DNA of 64,000 nt from Clostridium prolinivorans (GTDB taxonomy: Bacteria; Bacillota; Clostridia; Clostridiales; Clostridiaceae): NCBI RefSeq assembly GCF_004011155.1, contig NZ_RJWG01000011.1, positions 1-64,000 on the forward strand. Direction: 5' to 3'. Numbering within the stretch: position 1 is the first letter of the stretch; each line of letters starts with the position of its first letter. Position numbers and translations under genes: made by a program. Shown one piece after another: positions 55,043-64,000 of the stretch. The notes beneath the pieces are model-generated. The model was given only the letters and a program-made list of their open reading frames with translations, was not told where the DNA came from and ran no database searches.

Positions 55043-56416
55043 ATGTATAAATGTGCCGTCATACTAGCTGCTGGTGAAGGAAAAAGAATGAAATCTGATA
55101 CACCTAAAGTTCTTCACAAGGTATGCGGAAAAGAAATGGTTAATCATGTTATAGATATAATGAGAAAATCAGGTATTGAAGATGTTAATGTAATTGTTGG
55201 AAAAGGTGCTGAAAAGGTTAAAAACAGTACAGAAAGCAGAAATGTAAGCTATTCTTTTCAAGAAGTTCAGCTTGGAACAGGTCATGCAGTTAAGTGTGCA
55301 AAGGAATTTTTAAAAGGTAAAAGTGGAACTGTAGCTATATTTACAGGAGATGCTCCTCTTATAAAAGAAGAAACTGTTAAAAAGCTTTTAGCTTTTCATG
55401 AAGAAGGAGGATTTAAAGCTACTATTTTGACTTCAATTATAGATAACCCTGCCCACTATGGAAGAGTTATAAGGGATAAAAATGGTGAAGTACTTAAAAT
55501 AGTTGAAGCTAAAGATTGCAGTAAAGAAGAATATGAAGTTTGTGAAATAAATGCAGGCATGTACTGCTTTGATATAGATTTACTTTTAGAAAGTTTAGAA
55601 GAGATTAATAATTACAATGCTCAAGGAGAATATTATTTAACTGATGTAATAGCTGTGTTAAAAAATAAAGGATTAAAAATTGGAGCTATGGTTACAGATT
55701 TTGAAGAAACAATTGGAGTTAATTCAAGGATTGAACTTTCTGAAGCTGAAAAAATATTAAGAAATAGAATAAATAAAAAACATATGGAAAATGGTGTTAC
55801 AATAATTGATCCTCAAAATACATATATAGGAAGCGATGTTGAAATAGGCAAAGATACTATCATATATCCAGGGAATGTAATTGAAGGCAATACAGTTATT
55901 AAAGAAAATTGTATGATTTATCCAAATTCTAGAATAAGTGATAGTATTATTGAATCAAATGTTACAATTCAAAGTTCAGTAATATTAGAAACACATATAG
56001 GAGAAGGTACAACAGTAGGTCCTTATGCTTACTTAAGACCAGAAACTAATATAGGGAAAAATGCTAGAATTGGGGATTTTGTTGAGATTAAAAAATCAAC
56101 AATAGGTGATAATACTAAAGTATCACATTTAACTTATATTGGAGATGCTGAAGTTGGAAGTGGCTGTAATTTTGGTTGCGGCACTGTCGTAGTAAATTAT
56201 GACGGCGTTAAAAAATATAAAACAAAGATAGGAAATAATGCTTTTATAGGATGTAATACAAATTTAGTTGCACCTGTTGAAATTAAAGATAATTCTTATA
56301 CAGCAGCAGGTTCAACTATAACAGAAGAAGTACCTGAAAATAGTTTAGGAATTGCAAGAGCCAAACAAGTTAATATAATAGATTGGGTTTCTAAAAAAGG
56401 TTTAAATAAAAAATAA
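55043..56416 (+). CDS. glmU: Bifunctional GlcNAc-1-P uridyltransferase / GlcN-1-P acetyltransferase
   Basis: Makes UDP-GlcNAc for cell wall synthesis. The N-terminal pyrophosphorylase domain (about 1-230) has [30 protein letters not shown] and INAGMYCFD. The C-terminal left-handed beta-helix acetyltransferase (about 250-457) has hexapeptide repeats and [33 protein letters not shown] 55043 (457 aa) with AGAGGTG upstream; the frame extends upstream to 55019 but that start lacks a site. Followed by prs, the conserved order. Confidence 0.96.
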   Translation: MYKCAVILAAGEGKRMKSDTPKVLHKVCGKEMVNHVIDIMRKSGIEDVNVIVGKGAEKVKNSTESRNVSYSFQEVQLGTGHAVKCAKEFLKGKSGTVAIFTGDAPLIKEETVKKLLAFHEEGGFKATILTSIIDNPAHYGRVIRDKNGEVLKIVEAKDCSKEEYEVCEINAGMYCFDIDLLLESLEEINNYNAQGEYYLTDVIAVLKNKGLKIGAMVTDFEETIGVNSRIELSEAEKILRNRINKKHMENGVTIIDPQNTYIGSDVEIGKDTIIYPGNVIEGNTVIKENCMIYPNSRISDSIIESNVTIQSSVILETHIGEGTTVGPYAYLRPETNIGKNARIGDFVEIKKSTIGDNTKVSHLTYIGDAEVGSGCNFGCGTVVVNYDGVKKYKTKIGNNAFIGCNTNLVAPVEIKDNSYTAAGSTITEEVPENSLGIARAKQVNIIDWVSKKGLNKK

Positions 56417-56470
56417 TAATATAATAACCGCTGCATTTTATAGTGGTGCTGTTAATAAGGAGGAAAACAC

Positions 56471-57433
56471 ATGATAACTCACGGTAAAGGCATTAAGATT
56501 TTTGCCGGTAATTCACACCCCAAACTTGCAAAAGAGATTGCAGAAATATTAGGCATACCAGTTGGTAATGCTAATGTTGGGAAATTCAGCGATGGAGAAA
56601 TTTCAGTTGACATTAATGAAACTGTAAGAGGAAGCGATGTATTTCTTGTACAATCAACTAATGCCCCAGTTAATGACAACTTAATGGAGCTTTTAATTAT
56701 GATGGATGCTTTTAAAAGAGCATCAGCAGGAAGAATTACTGCAGTTATTCCATACTATGGATATGCTAGACAAGATAGAAAGGTTAAAGCTAGAGATCCA
56801 ATTACTGCAAAGCTTGTTGCAGATATTTTAACTGCAGCAGGAGCAGATAGAGTGCTTACAATGGATTTACATGCTGCACAAATTCAGGGATATTTTAATA
56901 TTCCAGTAGATCATCTTTTAGGAGCTCCAATACTTGCAAAATATTTTATTAATAAAGGTTTCCTTGAAGATGAAGATGTAGTTGTTGTATCCCCTGACCT
57001 TGGAAGTGTTACAAGAGCTAGAAGATTTGCAGATAAACTTCATGCACCAATAGCTATAATAGACAAAAGAAGACCAAAGGCTAATGTTTCCGAAGTTATG
57101 AATGTCATAGGAGATGTTAAAGGTAAAACTGCTATATTAATAGATGATGTTATAGATACAGCAGGTACTATATGTAATGGTGCCAATGCTTTGACTAATA
57201 TGGGTGCAAAGGAAGTTTATGCTTGTTGTACACATTCTGTTCTTTCAGGCCCTGCTATAGAAAGAATAAAAGAATCATCAATAAAAAAGCTTGTTATGTT
57301 AAATACAATTGATCTTCCAAAGGAAAAAAATATTGATAAATTTGAAGTACTTTCAGTTGCTCCAGTTTTTGCAGATGCAATAAAAAGAATTTATGAAGAT
57401 ATGCCTGTAAGTAAATTATTTGAAGGAGTTTAA
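56471..57433 (+). CDS. prs: Ribose-phosphate pyrophosphokinase
   Basis: Makes PRPP from ribose-5-P and ATP, the precursor for purines, pyrimidines, NAD and the histidine operon's HisG. The 320-residue protein has [63 protein letters not shown] and the PRPP loop [19 protein letters not shown] before the ATG; probably co-transcribed with glmU (54 bases). Confidence 0.97.
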   Translation: MITHGKGIKIFAGNSHPKLAKEIAEILGIPVGNANVGKFSDGEISVDINETVRGSDVFLVQSTNAPVNDNLMELLIMMDAFKRASAGRITAVIPYYGYARQDRKVKARDPITAKLVADILTAAGADRVLTMDLHAAQIQGYFNIPVDHLLGAPILAKYFINKGFLEDEDVVVVSPDLGSVTRARRFADKLHAPIAIIDKRRPKANVSEVMNVIGDVKGKTAILIDDVIDTAGTICNGANALTNMGAKEVYACCTHSVLSGPAIERIKESSIKKLVMLNTIDLPKEKNIDKFEVLSVAPVFADAIKRIYEDMPVSKLFEGV

Positions 57434-57437
57434 AATT

Positions 57438-57475
57438 AAAGCATAAGCTGTTTAAAAAACAGCTTATGCTTTTTA
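57438..57475 (+). terminator. Terminator after prs
   Basis: AAAGCATAAGCTGTTT (57438-57453) pairs almost completely with AAACAGCTTATGCTTT (57457-57472), then TTT. Confidence 0.88.
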
Positions 57476-57627
57476 TTAGTGTAAATTATTTGTAACTTTT
57501 TTAAGTATACTATTATTAGAAATTTTATTTTGTGATACATTATTAATATGATAATATACCACGCAAAATATAAGTATTACATAATTTATATTATAAACAT
57601 AAATTTTATTAGAGGAGGATTAATTAT

Positions 57628-58314
57628 ATGGAAGGCTCAATAGGTAAAATTTTAATTGTAGACGATGATGAAAATATATGTGAAGTTATAAAAATGTATC
57701 TTGAAAGTTCAGGTTATACAACTAAGCTTGCATATGATGGAAAAACTGCTGAAGAAGTTTTTTTAACATATAAGCCTGATTTAGTTCTTCTTGACATAAT
57801 GCTTCCGCATATTGACGGCATAGATGTTTTAAAGTGGATTAGAAAAGATTATGAAACACCTGTTATTATGCTTACAGCAAAAGGAGAAACATTTGACAAA
57901 GTTTTAGGTCTTGAACTTGGTGCAGATGATTATATAGTAAAACCTTTTGAACCTAAAGAACTTTTAGCAAGAGTAAAAGCTGTTTTAAGAAGATATAATT
58001 CAGATAACACAAATAAAGAAATTATAAGTTTTGAAGATTTAGTCATAGATATAAATTCTTATAGTGTAGTTTATAAAGGCAATGAAATAAAAATGCCTCC
58101 TAAAGAGTTTGAACTTCTTTATTATCTTGCAAATAATAAAAATAGAGTTTTTACAAGAGAACAACTTTTATGTGAAGTTTGGGGATATGATTATCCAGGA
58201 GATTCAAGGACTGTTGATGTTCATGTAAAAAGACTTCGAGAAAAGCTTCCAGGCGGATCAAACTGGCAGATTGAAACTGTTTGGGGCGTTGGGTATAAAT
58301 TCGAGGTGAAATAA
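57628..58314 (+). CDS. OmpR-family response regulator
   Basis: A 228-residue two-component response regulator. The receiver domain has the acidic pair DDDENI (12-14), phospho-acceptor Asp56 (DLVLLDIMLP), Thr/Ala in MLTAKGET and the KPFEPKELLARV Lys. The C-terminal winged helix (about 133-228) has FELLYYLANNKNRVFTREQL and SRTVDVHVKRLREKL. GAGGAGG before the ATG. Its stop overlaps the kinase start by one base. An htrA gene downstream suggests envelope-stress control similar to CssR, which is an inference. Confidence 0.95.
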   Translation: MEGSIGKILIVDDDENICEVIKMYLESSGYTTKLAYDGKTAEEVFLTYKPDLVLLDIMLPHIDGIDVLKWIRKDYETPVIMLTAKGETFDKVLGLELGADDYIVKPFEPKELLARVKAVLRRYNSDNTNKEIISFEDLVIDINSYSVVYKGNEIKMPPKEFELLYYLANNKNRVFTREQLLCEVWGYDYPGDSRTVDVHVKRLREKLPGGSNWQIETVWGVGYKFEVK

Positions 58315-59771
58315 TGAAAATAAAGAAGATAAAGCTTAAATTTAAAAAAGGCTTATTCTCAAAAATGGTATTTACTTATGTAATTATAATTGCTTTAAGT
58401 TTTATAATTATAGCTACATTTTTATCTGTATGGTTTGAAAATTATTATTTTGAGCAAAGAAGAAAACAGTTAGGAAGAGAATCGCTTATTATAAAACCTT
58501 ACGCTGTTGACTATATATTGCATGAAATGGAGTATACAAATGAAGATAGAGATGAAGTATTAAAGTTTTTTAGTGCTTATACTATGGCAGATATTTGGCT
58601 TATAGATAGCTACGGTTTTGTATATTCTGTATCAAATGAAAAGTTTAATTATTTAAAGGGTAGTCAGGTATTTACTAAAGGATTGGAAGAAATGAGGTTA
58701 AATCAAATATATGAGGTAAAAGGTACTTATGGGAAAATAATATCAAATCCTTCTCATATATATGGTATTCCAATTTATGTAAATAGCAACAAAGGCAATA
58801 TTTTTTGCGGTGCAATAATAATGATTACTCCTTTAAATGAAATAAAAGAACCTCTTAAAACCGTATATAGAATTATTTGGCTTGCAGCTATTTTGGCAAT
58901 TATATTATCTTCTTTTGTAATATATTATTTTTCACAAAAAATAATAATAAAACCTCTTGCAGCCATTAATAATGTAGCAAAAAAAATATCAAAAGGAGAA
59001 GTACAAAAAAGAGTTCATATAAATTCAAATGATGAAATTGGAGAACTTGCAGAGTCTTTTAATTATATGGCTGATAGCCTTGAAAAAGTTGAAAATGCAA
59101 GAAGAGATTTTATATCTAATGTATCTCATGAAATAAGATCTCCTATTACATCTATAAAAGGTTTTATAGGAGGAATACTTGATGGTGTAATACCAAAAGA
59201 TAAAGAAAAATATTATTTATCTATAGCTTATGAAGAAATTCAGAGATTAACAAGACTGGTAAACGATTTATTGGATTTATCTGCTATTGAAGCGGGAAAG
59301 TTTAGGCTTAGAATTGATGAATTAGATATAAATGAAATAATAAGAATTACTGTAATTAAATTTGAAACTAAAATAAAGGAGAAAAAATTAAATGTAGATG
59401 TATTATTTAATGAAGAACATCAGTATGTAGCTGGGGATAGAGATAGACTTATACAAGTTGTAACTAATTTATTAGATAATGCTATAAAATATGCAGATGA
59501 AGGTGGAGTTATTAAAATATGTACTAAAGTTAAGGGCGAAAAAGTATTAGTTTCTATATTTAACAGTGGACCATTAATTGCAAAAGAAGATTTACCTCAT
59601 ATATGGGACAGATTTTATAAAGCGGATAAATCAAGAACATTAAAAATAAGTACAGGTTTGGGGCTTCCTATTGTAAGAAATATTTTATCTCAACACGGAG
59701 AAGATATATGGGTAGAAAACAAAGATGGAGAAGGTGTTTTATTTACATTTACATTAAGAAGGATTAAATAA
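58314..59771 (+). CDS. Membrane sensor histidine kinase
   Basis: A 485-residue partner of the preceding response regulator. Two membrane helices (about 18-42 and 188-208) flank an extracellular sensor of about 145 residues. HAMP (about 210-262) is followed by HisKA with His272 (FISNVSHEIRSPITSIKGFI) and the ATPase domain (N box VVTNLLDNAIKYA, STGLGLPIV G2 box; the G1 box reads FNSGP, somewhat degenerate). GAGGTGAA before the ATG. Probably senses envelope stress, given the neighbouring htrA. Confidence 0.93.
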   Translation: MKIKKIKLKFKKGLFSKMVFTYVIIIALSFIIIATFLSVWFENYYFEQRRKQLGRESLIIKPYAVDYILHEMEYTNEDRDEVLKFFSAYTMADIWLIDSYGFVYSVSNEKFNYLKGSQVFTKGLEEMRLNQIYEVKGTYGKIISNPSHIYGIPIYVNSNKGNIFCGAIIMITPLNEIKEPLKTVYRIIWLAAILAIILSSFVIYYFSQKIIIKPLAAINNVAKKISKGEVQKRVHINSNDEIGELAESFNYMADSLEKVENARRDFISNVSHEIRSPITSIKGFIGGILDGVIPKDKEKYYLSIAYEEIQRLTRLVNDLLDLSAIEAGKFRLRIDELDINEIIRITVIKFETKIKEKKLNVDVLFNEEHQYVAGDRDRLIQVVTNLLDNAIKYADEGGVIKICTKVKGEKVLVSIFNSGPLIAKEDLPHIWDRFYKADKSRTLKISTGLGLPIVRNILSQHGEDIWVENKDGEGVLFTFTLRRIK

Positions 59772-59855
59772 TTCATAACATTTTATTCATAACTTTTTAA
59801 AAGAGAGGAAATATAATAAAATTAGGAGAAAAATTATTAGGAGGCTTAGAAATAA

Positions 59856-61100
59856 ATGGATAATAATAAATTTTCAGAGTATAAAGATGCATCTTGGGAA
59901 CAAGTAAGTCATGATGGACACAACTATGATGTTTCAGGAGGAATAAAGTTTAGGAAAAATAGAAAAAGTAAAATTATAAAAAAGTTTTTCAAAGGAATCG
60001 CTTTCCTTTTGATAGCTGCAGTTTCAGGAGGAGCGTCAGCATATTATATCGTAGATAAAAAATATAAAGATTTAGGTTCAACATACGTTCCCAATAATCC
60101 TTCTCTTATAGAACAAAAGGATAACAATACTCCAACTGCTGAGCTTCCTAAAAATGCTATAACAAAAGTTGCAGAAACAGTAGGACCTACTGTAGTTGGT
60201 ATAAGTACTCAAGCAGAAGGATTTTTTGGACCAAGAGATCTTGGCAGTGGTTCAGGCATTATTTTTGATAAAAGAGGATATATAGTTACTAATTATCATG
60301 TAATTCAAGGAGCAGCAAAGGTTTCTGTAAAACTTGTTAATTCAGATAAAATATTTACAGCTAAGTTTGTTGGAGCAGAACCTAATAGAGATATAGCAGT
60401 TATTAAAATAGATGCAGAAAAGCTTCCAGTTGCAAAGTTTGGAGATTCTTCAAAGGTTAAAACTGGAGATATAGCTATTGCTATAGGAAATCCTTTAGGT
60501 CAGGAATTTGCAGGTACTGTAACATCTGGTATAATAAGTGCTGTAAATAGAGAAATACAAATGCAAGATCCAGAAACAGGAAGGATTACAACTTATAAAG
60601 TACTGCAAACTGATGCAGCTATAAATCCTGGCAATAGTGGAGGAGCACTTTGCAATGAAGCCGGAGAAATTATAGGAATAAACAGCTTAAAAATAGGTTC
60701 TCAATATAATGCTGAAGGTATGGGGTTTGCAATTACAATAAATGAAGCAAATGAAATAATAAAAAGATTAATGGGAAATGAAGCTGTAGATATAAAACAA
60801 GGGACAGTAGATACACCAAGGGTTATGCTTGGAATTGCTGGATTCCCTGCAGTTTTAGAAGGGACTGATGGAGTTACTGGAGTTTATGTAGATAAAGTTA
60901 CTAAAGGAAGCGGTGCAGATAAAGCTGGAATAAAACCTTCTGATGTAATTATAGCAATAGAGGATACTAAAGTTGAAAATGTGTCGCAGCTTCAAGATGT
61001 ATTAAGAAAATATAAAGCAGGAGATAAAGTAAAGTGTAAGTTATGGAGAAATGGTAAAATTGTAGTTGTCACTGTAACTTTAACTGAAAGACAGGAATAA
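59856..61100 (+). CDS. htrA: HtrA/DegP-like membrane-anchored serine protease with PDZ domain
   Basis: Extracytoplasmic quality-control protease, 414 residues. A basic N-terminal cytoplasmic segment and one membrane anchor (about 50-68) precede the trypsin-like domain with catalytic His148 (TNYHVIQGA), Asp179 (NRDIAVIKID) and Ser261 (NPGNSGGAL), then one PDZ domain (about 320-405; GADKAGIKPSDVIIAIEDTK). It lies 84 bases after the sensor kinase, the arrangement expected for a stress-response target. Confidence 0.95.
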   Translation: MDNNKFSEYKDASWEQVSHDGHNYDVSGGIKFRKNRKSKIIKKFFKGIAFLLIAAVSGGASAYYIVDKKYKDLGSTYVPNNPSLIEQKDNNTPTAELPKNAITKVAETVGPTVVGISTQAEGFFGPRDLGSGSGIIFDKRGYIVTNYHVIQGAAKVSVKLVNSDKIFTAKFVGAEPNRDIAVIKIDAEKLPVAKFGDSSKVKTGDIAIAIGNPLGQEFAGTVTSGIISAVNREIQMQDPETGRITTYKVLQTDAAINPGNSGGALCNEAGEIIGINSLKIGSQYNAEGMGFAITINEANEIIKRLMGNEAVDIKQGTVDTPRVMLGIAGFPAVLEGTDGVTGVYVDKVTKGSGADKAGIKPSDVIIAIEDTKVENVSQLQDVLRKYKAGDKVKCKLWRNGKIVVVTVTLTERQE

Positions 61101-61130
61101 TAAGAGGCTTTAATAAGCCTCTTTATTATT
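61096..61130 (+). terminator. Terminator overlapping the htrA stop
   Basis: AATAATAAGAGGCTT pairs with AAGCCTCTTTATTATT with a single bulge, and a weak T-rich tail follows. Confidence 0.75.
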
Positions 61131-61181
61131 TATAATTTTTAGGGTAAGATATGTAGTAGTATATAAGGAGTTGATTAATAT

Positions 61182-61748
61182 ATGCATTTAATAGTTGGAT
61201 TGGGAAATCCAGGGGACGATTATAAAAATACAAGACACAATATAGGTTTTGATGCTTTAGATTTAATTGCTAGTAAGTATAATATAAAAATAAACAGGAT
61301 AAAATTTAAAGGTATATATGGTGATGGAATAATAGCAGGTGAGAAGGTAATACTTCTTAAACCTTCTACATATATGAATTTAAGTGGAGAAAGTGTAATT
61401 GAAGCTTTAAATTTTTATAAAATTCCAAAAGAAAATATGATAGTAATATATGATGATATAAGTTTACCTGTTGGCAGAATGAGAATTAGACCAGAAGGGA
61501 GTGCAGGTGGACATAATGGAATAAAAAATATAATTCGTCATTTATCTTCAGAAAGTTTTCCACGCATAAAAGTAGGAATAGGAGAACCTAAGGGAGATTT
61601 GATTTCTTATGTTCTTGGACATTTTTCTAAAGAAGAAAGAGAAATTTTAGATAAAATATTTTTCTATGTTTCAGATGCAGTAGAAACAATTATAAAAAAA
61701 GGGGTAACTGAAGCTATGAATAAATTTAATGGAATTAAGATAGAGTAA
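61182..61748 (+). CDS. pth: Peptidyl-tRNA hydrolase
   Basis: Frees tRNA from prematurely released peptidyl-tRNA. The 188-residue protein shows the catalytic N-terminal [20 protein letters not shown] (His in RHN), [35 protein letters not shown] and [18 protein letters not shown] before the ATG. Its position before mfd is conserved in Firmicutes. Confidence 0.97.
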   Translation: MHLIVGLGNPGDDYKNTRHNIGFDALDLIASKYNIKINRIKFKGIYGDGIIAGEKVILLKPSTYMNLSGESVIEALNFYKIPKENMIVIYDDISLPVGRMRIRPEGSAGGHNGIKNIIRHLSSESFPRIKVGIGEPKGDLISYVLGHFSKEEREILDKIFFYVSDAVETIIKKGVTEAMNKFNGIKIE

Positions 61749-61835
61749 TTATTCTAACTTTAATATAATTTATGAGATATATGCAGTGTAATTATTATAT
61801 TATAGTTAGTGTGCAGAATTACAAGGAGGAAAAAA

Positions 61836-64000
61836 ATGAGATTAAAGGGTTTAATGCAACCTTTAAAAGAAAGTGAAGAATTTGCACAAATTAAAAATGC
61901 AGTAGAAAAGCACAGATATCCAATTGGTGTATTTGGGCTTTCTGAGTCTTCTAGAAGTTTTTTTATAAATGGGTTGTATGAAGAACTAAATAAACCATTT
62001 TTAATTCTTACGCATAATGATATAGAGGCAAAAAACATTTATGAGGATTTAAACTTTTATCTTCCCAACGTATTTTATTTCCCTACAAAAGAAGTTGTAT
62101 TTTATAATATAGATGCAATATCAGGTGATTTAAGGTGGGAAAGATTAAAAATAATAAAGGAGATGACTCAAAAAGGAAATAAAATAATAGTAGCCTCTAT
62201 TGAATCTTTAGCCCAAAGGTATATACCTTTTGAAGTTTATAAAGAATATAGCTTTTATTTTTCTCAAGGAGATACTATAAATTTAGAAGAAATTAATGAA
62301 AAGCTTATTCAAAGTGGATATGAAAGAGTAGATATTGTTGAAGCAAAAGGGCAGTTTTCTATTAGAGGAGGAATAATGGATATATTTTCTCCATGTGAAA
62401 ATATTCCTTACAGAGTAGAACTTTTTGGAGATGAAATAGATTCTATAAGGACATTTAATACAGAATCTCAAAGAAGTATTGAAAAGATAGATAAAATAGA
62501 AATTTTTCCTGCAAAAGAGATAATTTTAGATAAAGAAAAAATACTAAAAGCTTCAAAATATATAGAAGATGATTTAAAATCTGTTTTATCTATGTTAAAA
62601 ACAAAGAAAAACAAAGAAGCAATACAAAAGATAAATTCAATAACAAAAATGAACTTAGAAAGTTTAAAAGAAAATTGGAGCTTTGAAACAATAGATAGTT
62701 TTATTAATTATTTTTATGATAATACTTCAAGTTTGTTAGATTATATAGAAGATGGATTTATATTTATAGATGATGTACAAAGATGCAAAGGTAAATTGGA
62801 TAGTTTGTATTTTGAGTTTGAAGAAAATTACAAAAACTTCATTGAAATTGGGAATGTGCTGCCTAAACAAGGCAAACTTTTAATTCCCAAAGAAGAAGTT
62901 ATAGAAGAATTGAATTCAAAAAAAGTAATAACTTTAAATTCTATACCTAAGTCCACACAAATACTATCTCCAAAAACCATTGTAAGTTTTACTCAAATAA
63001 CTTTACATAATTATCATGGGCAAATTGATCTTCTCATAGAAGATATTAAAGATAAAAAAAACAGAGGATTTAAAATAGTTATTCTTTCAGGTACAAGACC
63101 TAGAGGAGAAAGACTTGTTTCAACTTTAAGAGATAGAGGTATAGAAAGCACTTATAAAGATGTTATAGATAATATAGAGAAAGGACAGGTTATAGTAACT
63201 TTCGGCAACCAATTAAAAGGTTTTGAATATCCAGATTTAAAAATTTGTGTAATATCTGATAAAGAAATTTTTGGAGAAGCTAAAAGAAAAAAGACTTTAA
63301 AGTCTCAAAAAGGTATAAGTAAAATTAATAGTTTTACAGAACTTAAACTTGGAGATTATGTAGTTCATACAAATCATGGTATAGGTGTATACAAAGGTAT
63401 AAAACAATTAGAAATTGAAGGCCATAAAAAAGATTACTTAGAACTTAAATATGATTCTGGAGATACTCTTTATGTTCCTGTAGATCAACTTGATTTAGTA
63501 CAGAAATATATTGGTCAGGAAGGTAAAAAACCAAAAATAAATAAGCTTGGAGGAAGTGAGTGGACAAAAACTAAAAATAAAGTTAAAAAATCTATTGAAG
63601 AAATAGCAGAAGATTTAGTTAAACTTTATGCTGTGCGTTCTACATTAAAAGGATATAAATTTTCTAAAGATACCGTTTGGCAAAAACAATTTGAAGAAGA
63701 ATTTCCCTATGAAGAAACTCCAGATCAATTAGCTGCTATAGAAGAGATAAAAAAAGATATGGAAAGTGATAAACCTATGGATAGACTTCTTTGTGGTGAC
63801 GTAGGATATGGAAAAACAGAAGTTGCTGTTCGCGCTGCCTTTAAAGCAGTTATGGATGGAAAACAAGTAGCTTTTTTAGTACCTACAACAATACTTGCAG
63901 AGCAGCATTATAATAATTTTATTCAAAGATTTTCAGATTTTCCTATAAAAATAGATATGATATCAAGGTTTAGAACTCAATCTCAGCAAAAGGCAACTAT
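61836..64000 (+). CDS. mfd: Transcription-repair coupling factor, 3' end beyond the window
   Basis: ATP-dependent translocase that removes stalled RNA polymerase and recruits UvrA. The frame is open from ATG 61836 (AAGGAGGA upstream) to the window end, giving about 721 of the usual 1150-1180 residues. The UvrB-like N-terminal part includes YFPTKEVVFYNIDAISGD and GQFSIRGGIMDIFSP. The RNA-polymerase-interaction (CarD-like) domain starts near 500 (LKLGDYVVHTNHGIGVYKGI). The translocase begins with EETPDQLAAIEEIKKDM and Walker A GDVGYGKTEVA (about 654). Helicase motifs after Ia lie outside. Confidence 0.95.
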   Translation, partial: MRLKGLMQPLKESEEFAQIKNAVEKHRYPIGVFGLSESSRSFFINGLYEELNKPFLILTHNDIEAKNIYEDLNFYLPNVFYFPTKEVVFYNIDAISGDLRWERLKIIKEMTQKGNKIIVASIESLAQRYIPFEVYKEYSFYFSQGDTINLEEINEKLIQSGYERVDIVEAKGQFSIRGGIMDIFSPCENIPYRVELFGDEIDSIRTFNTESQRSIEKIDKIEIFPAKEIILDKEKILKASKYIEDDLKSVLSMLKTKKNKEAIQKINSITKMNLESLKENWSFETIDSFINYFYDNTSSLLDYIEDGFIFIDDVQRCKGKLDSLYFEFEENYKNFIEIGNVLPKQGKLLIPKEEVIEELNSKKVITLNSIPKSTQILSPKTIVSFTQITLHNYHGQIDLLIEDIKDKKNRGFKIVILSGTRPRGERLVSTLRDRGIESTYKDVIDNIEKGQVIVTFGNQLKGFEYPDLKICVISDKEIFGEAKRKKTLKSQKGISKINSFTELKLGDYVVHTNHGIGVYKGIKQLEIEGHKKDYLELKYDSGDTLYVPVDQLDLVQKYIGQEGKKPKINKLGGSEWTKTKNKVKKSIEEIAEDLVKLYAVRSTLKGYKFSKDTVWQKQFEEEFPYEETPDQLAAIEEIKKDMESDKPMDRLLCGDVGYGKTEVAVRAAFKAVMDGKQVAFLVPTTILAEQHYNNFIQRFSDFPIKIDMISRFRTQSQQKAT

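Overview
The window is low-GC, gene-dense DNA typical of a Clostridium-type, endospore-forming Firmicute. The evidence is very high A/T in third codon positions, strong AGGAGG-type ribosome-binding sites with frequent TTG and GTG starts, compact U-tract terminators, a conserved purR-spoVG-glmU-prs-pth-mfd block with a sigma-H-type promoter before spoVG, and a V-type rather than F-type ATPase operon. I saw no rRNA, tRNA, CRISPR array, prophage or intact insertion sequence. Species cannot be assigned from the sequence alone.

Layout. (1) 1-6.3 kb: the end of a mannose-family PTS operon (EIIC, EIID), an SIS-domain deglycase/isomerase resembling FrlB/GfrF, a LevR-type sigma-54 activator and a HAD phosphatase. 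This looks like an Amadori-sugar (glycated amino acid) uptake locus. (2) 6.5-7.8 kb: a YitT membrane protein and, on the opposite strand, a HesB/IscA-like gene whose reading frame crosses an in-frame UGA at the expected selenocysteine position. It has a consensus promoter and a CsoR/CstR-like palindrome at the predicted transcription start. (3) 7.9-16.3 kb, minus strand: a complete histidine operon hisZ-G-D-C-B-H-A-F-I-E-J, with a 20-bp inverted repeat on its promoter. (4) 16.4-24.5 kb: an orphan structured element, a small secreted protein, a CNNM/CorC-like membrane protein, a lipoprotein with two near-identical 160-residue repeats followed by ApbE flavin transferase, a small helical protein and an orphan histidine kinase. 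(5) 24.6-32.8 kb: a K+-independent-type membrane pyrophosphatase, a 66-residue orphan with its own promoter and terminator, hisS, hemolysin III, two secreted cell-wall proteins, a GNAT acetyltransferase and a possible 26-residue membrane peptide. (6) 33-37.6 kb: a decayed TrkA/KtrA C-terminal fragment, a FadR-type regulator, a YjhG/YagF-type sugar-acid dehydratase and a GntP permease. (7) 37.6-46.2 kb, minus strand: ntpFIKECGABD, a V-ATPase whose rotor subunit carries the Na+-binding residues. (8) 46.6-51.8 kb: pantothenate synthesis (DUF2520/PanG-like reductase, panB, panC, panD), a small protein, a permease split into two half-size genes, and a DUF1659/DUF2922 pair. (9) 51.9-64 kb: murC (minus), purR, spoVG, glmU, prs, a two-component system with an HtrA protease, pth and the first two thirds of mfd.

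The most unusual features are the HesB-like selenoprotein candidate with its CsoR/CstR-like operator; a shared palindrome type at the promoters of the his operon and hisS; a pair of diverged intergenic elements (24.5 and 34.1 kb) whose hairpins are conserved; the duplicated flavinylation-like lipoprotein beside ApbE; and several small orphan genes or RNAs. Promoter, operator and RNA calls rest on consensus matching by eye and are inferences.
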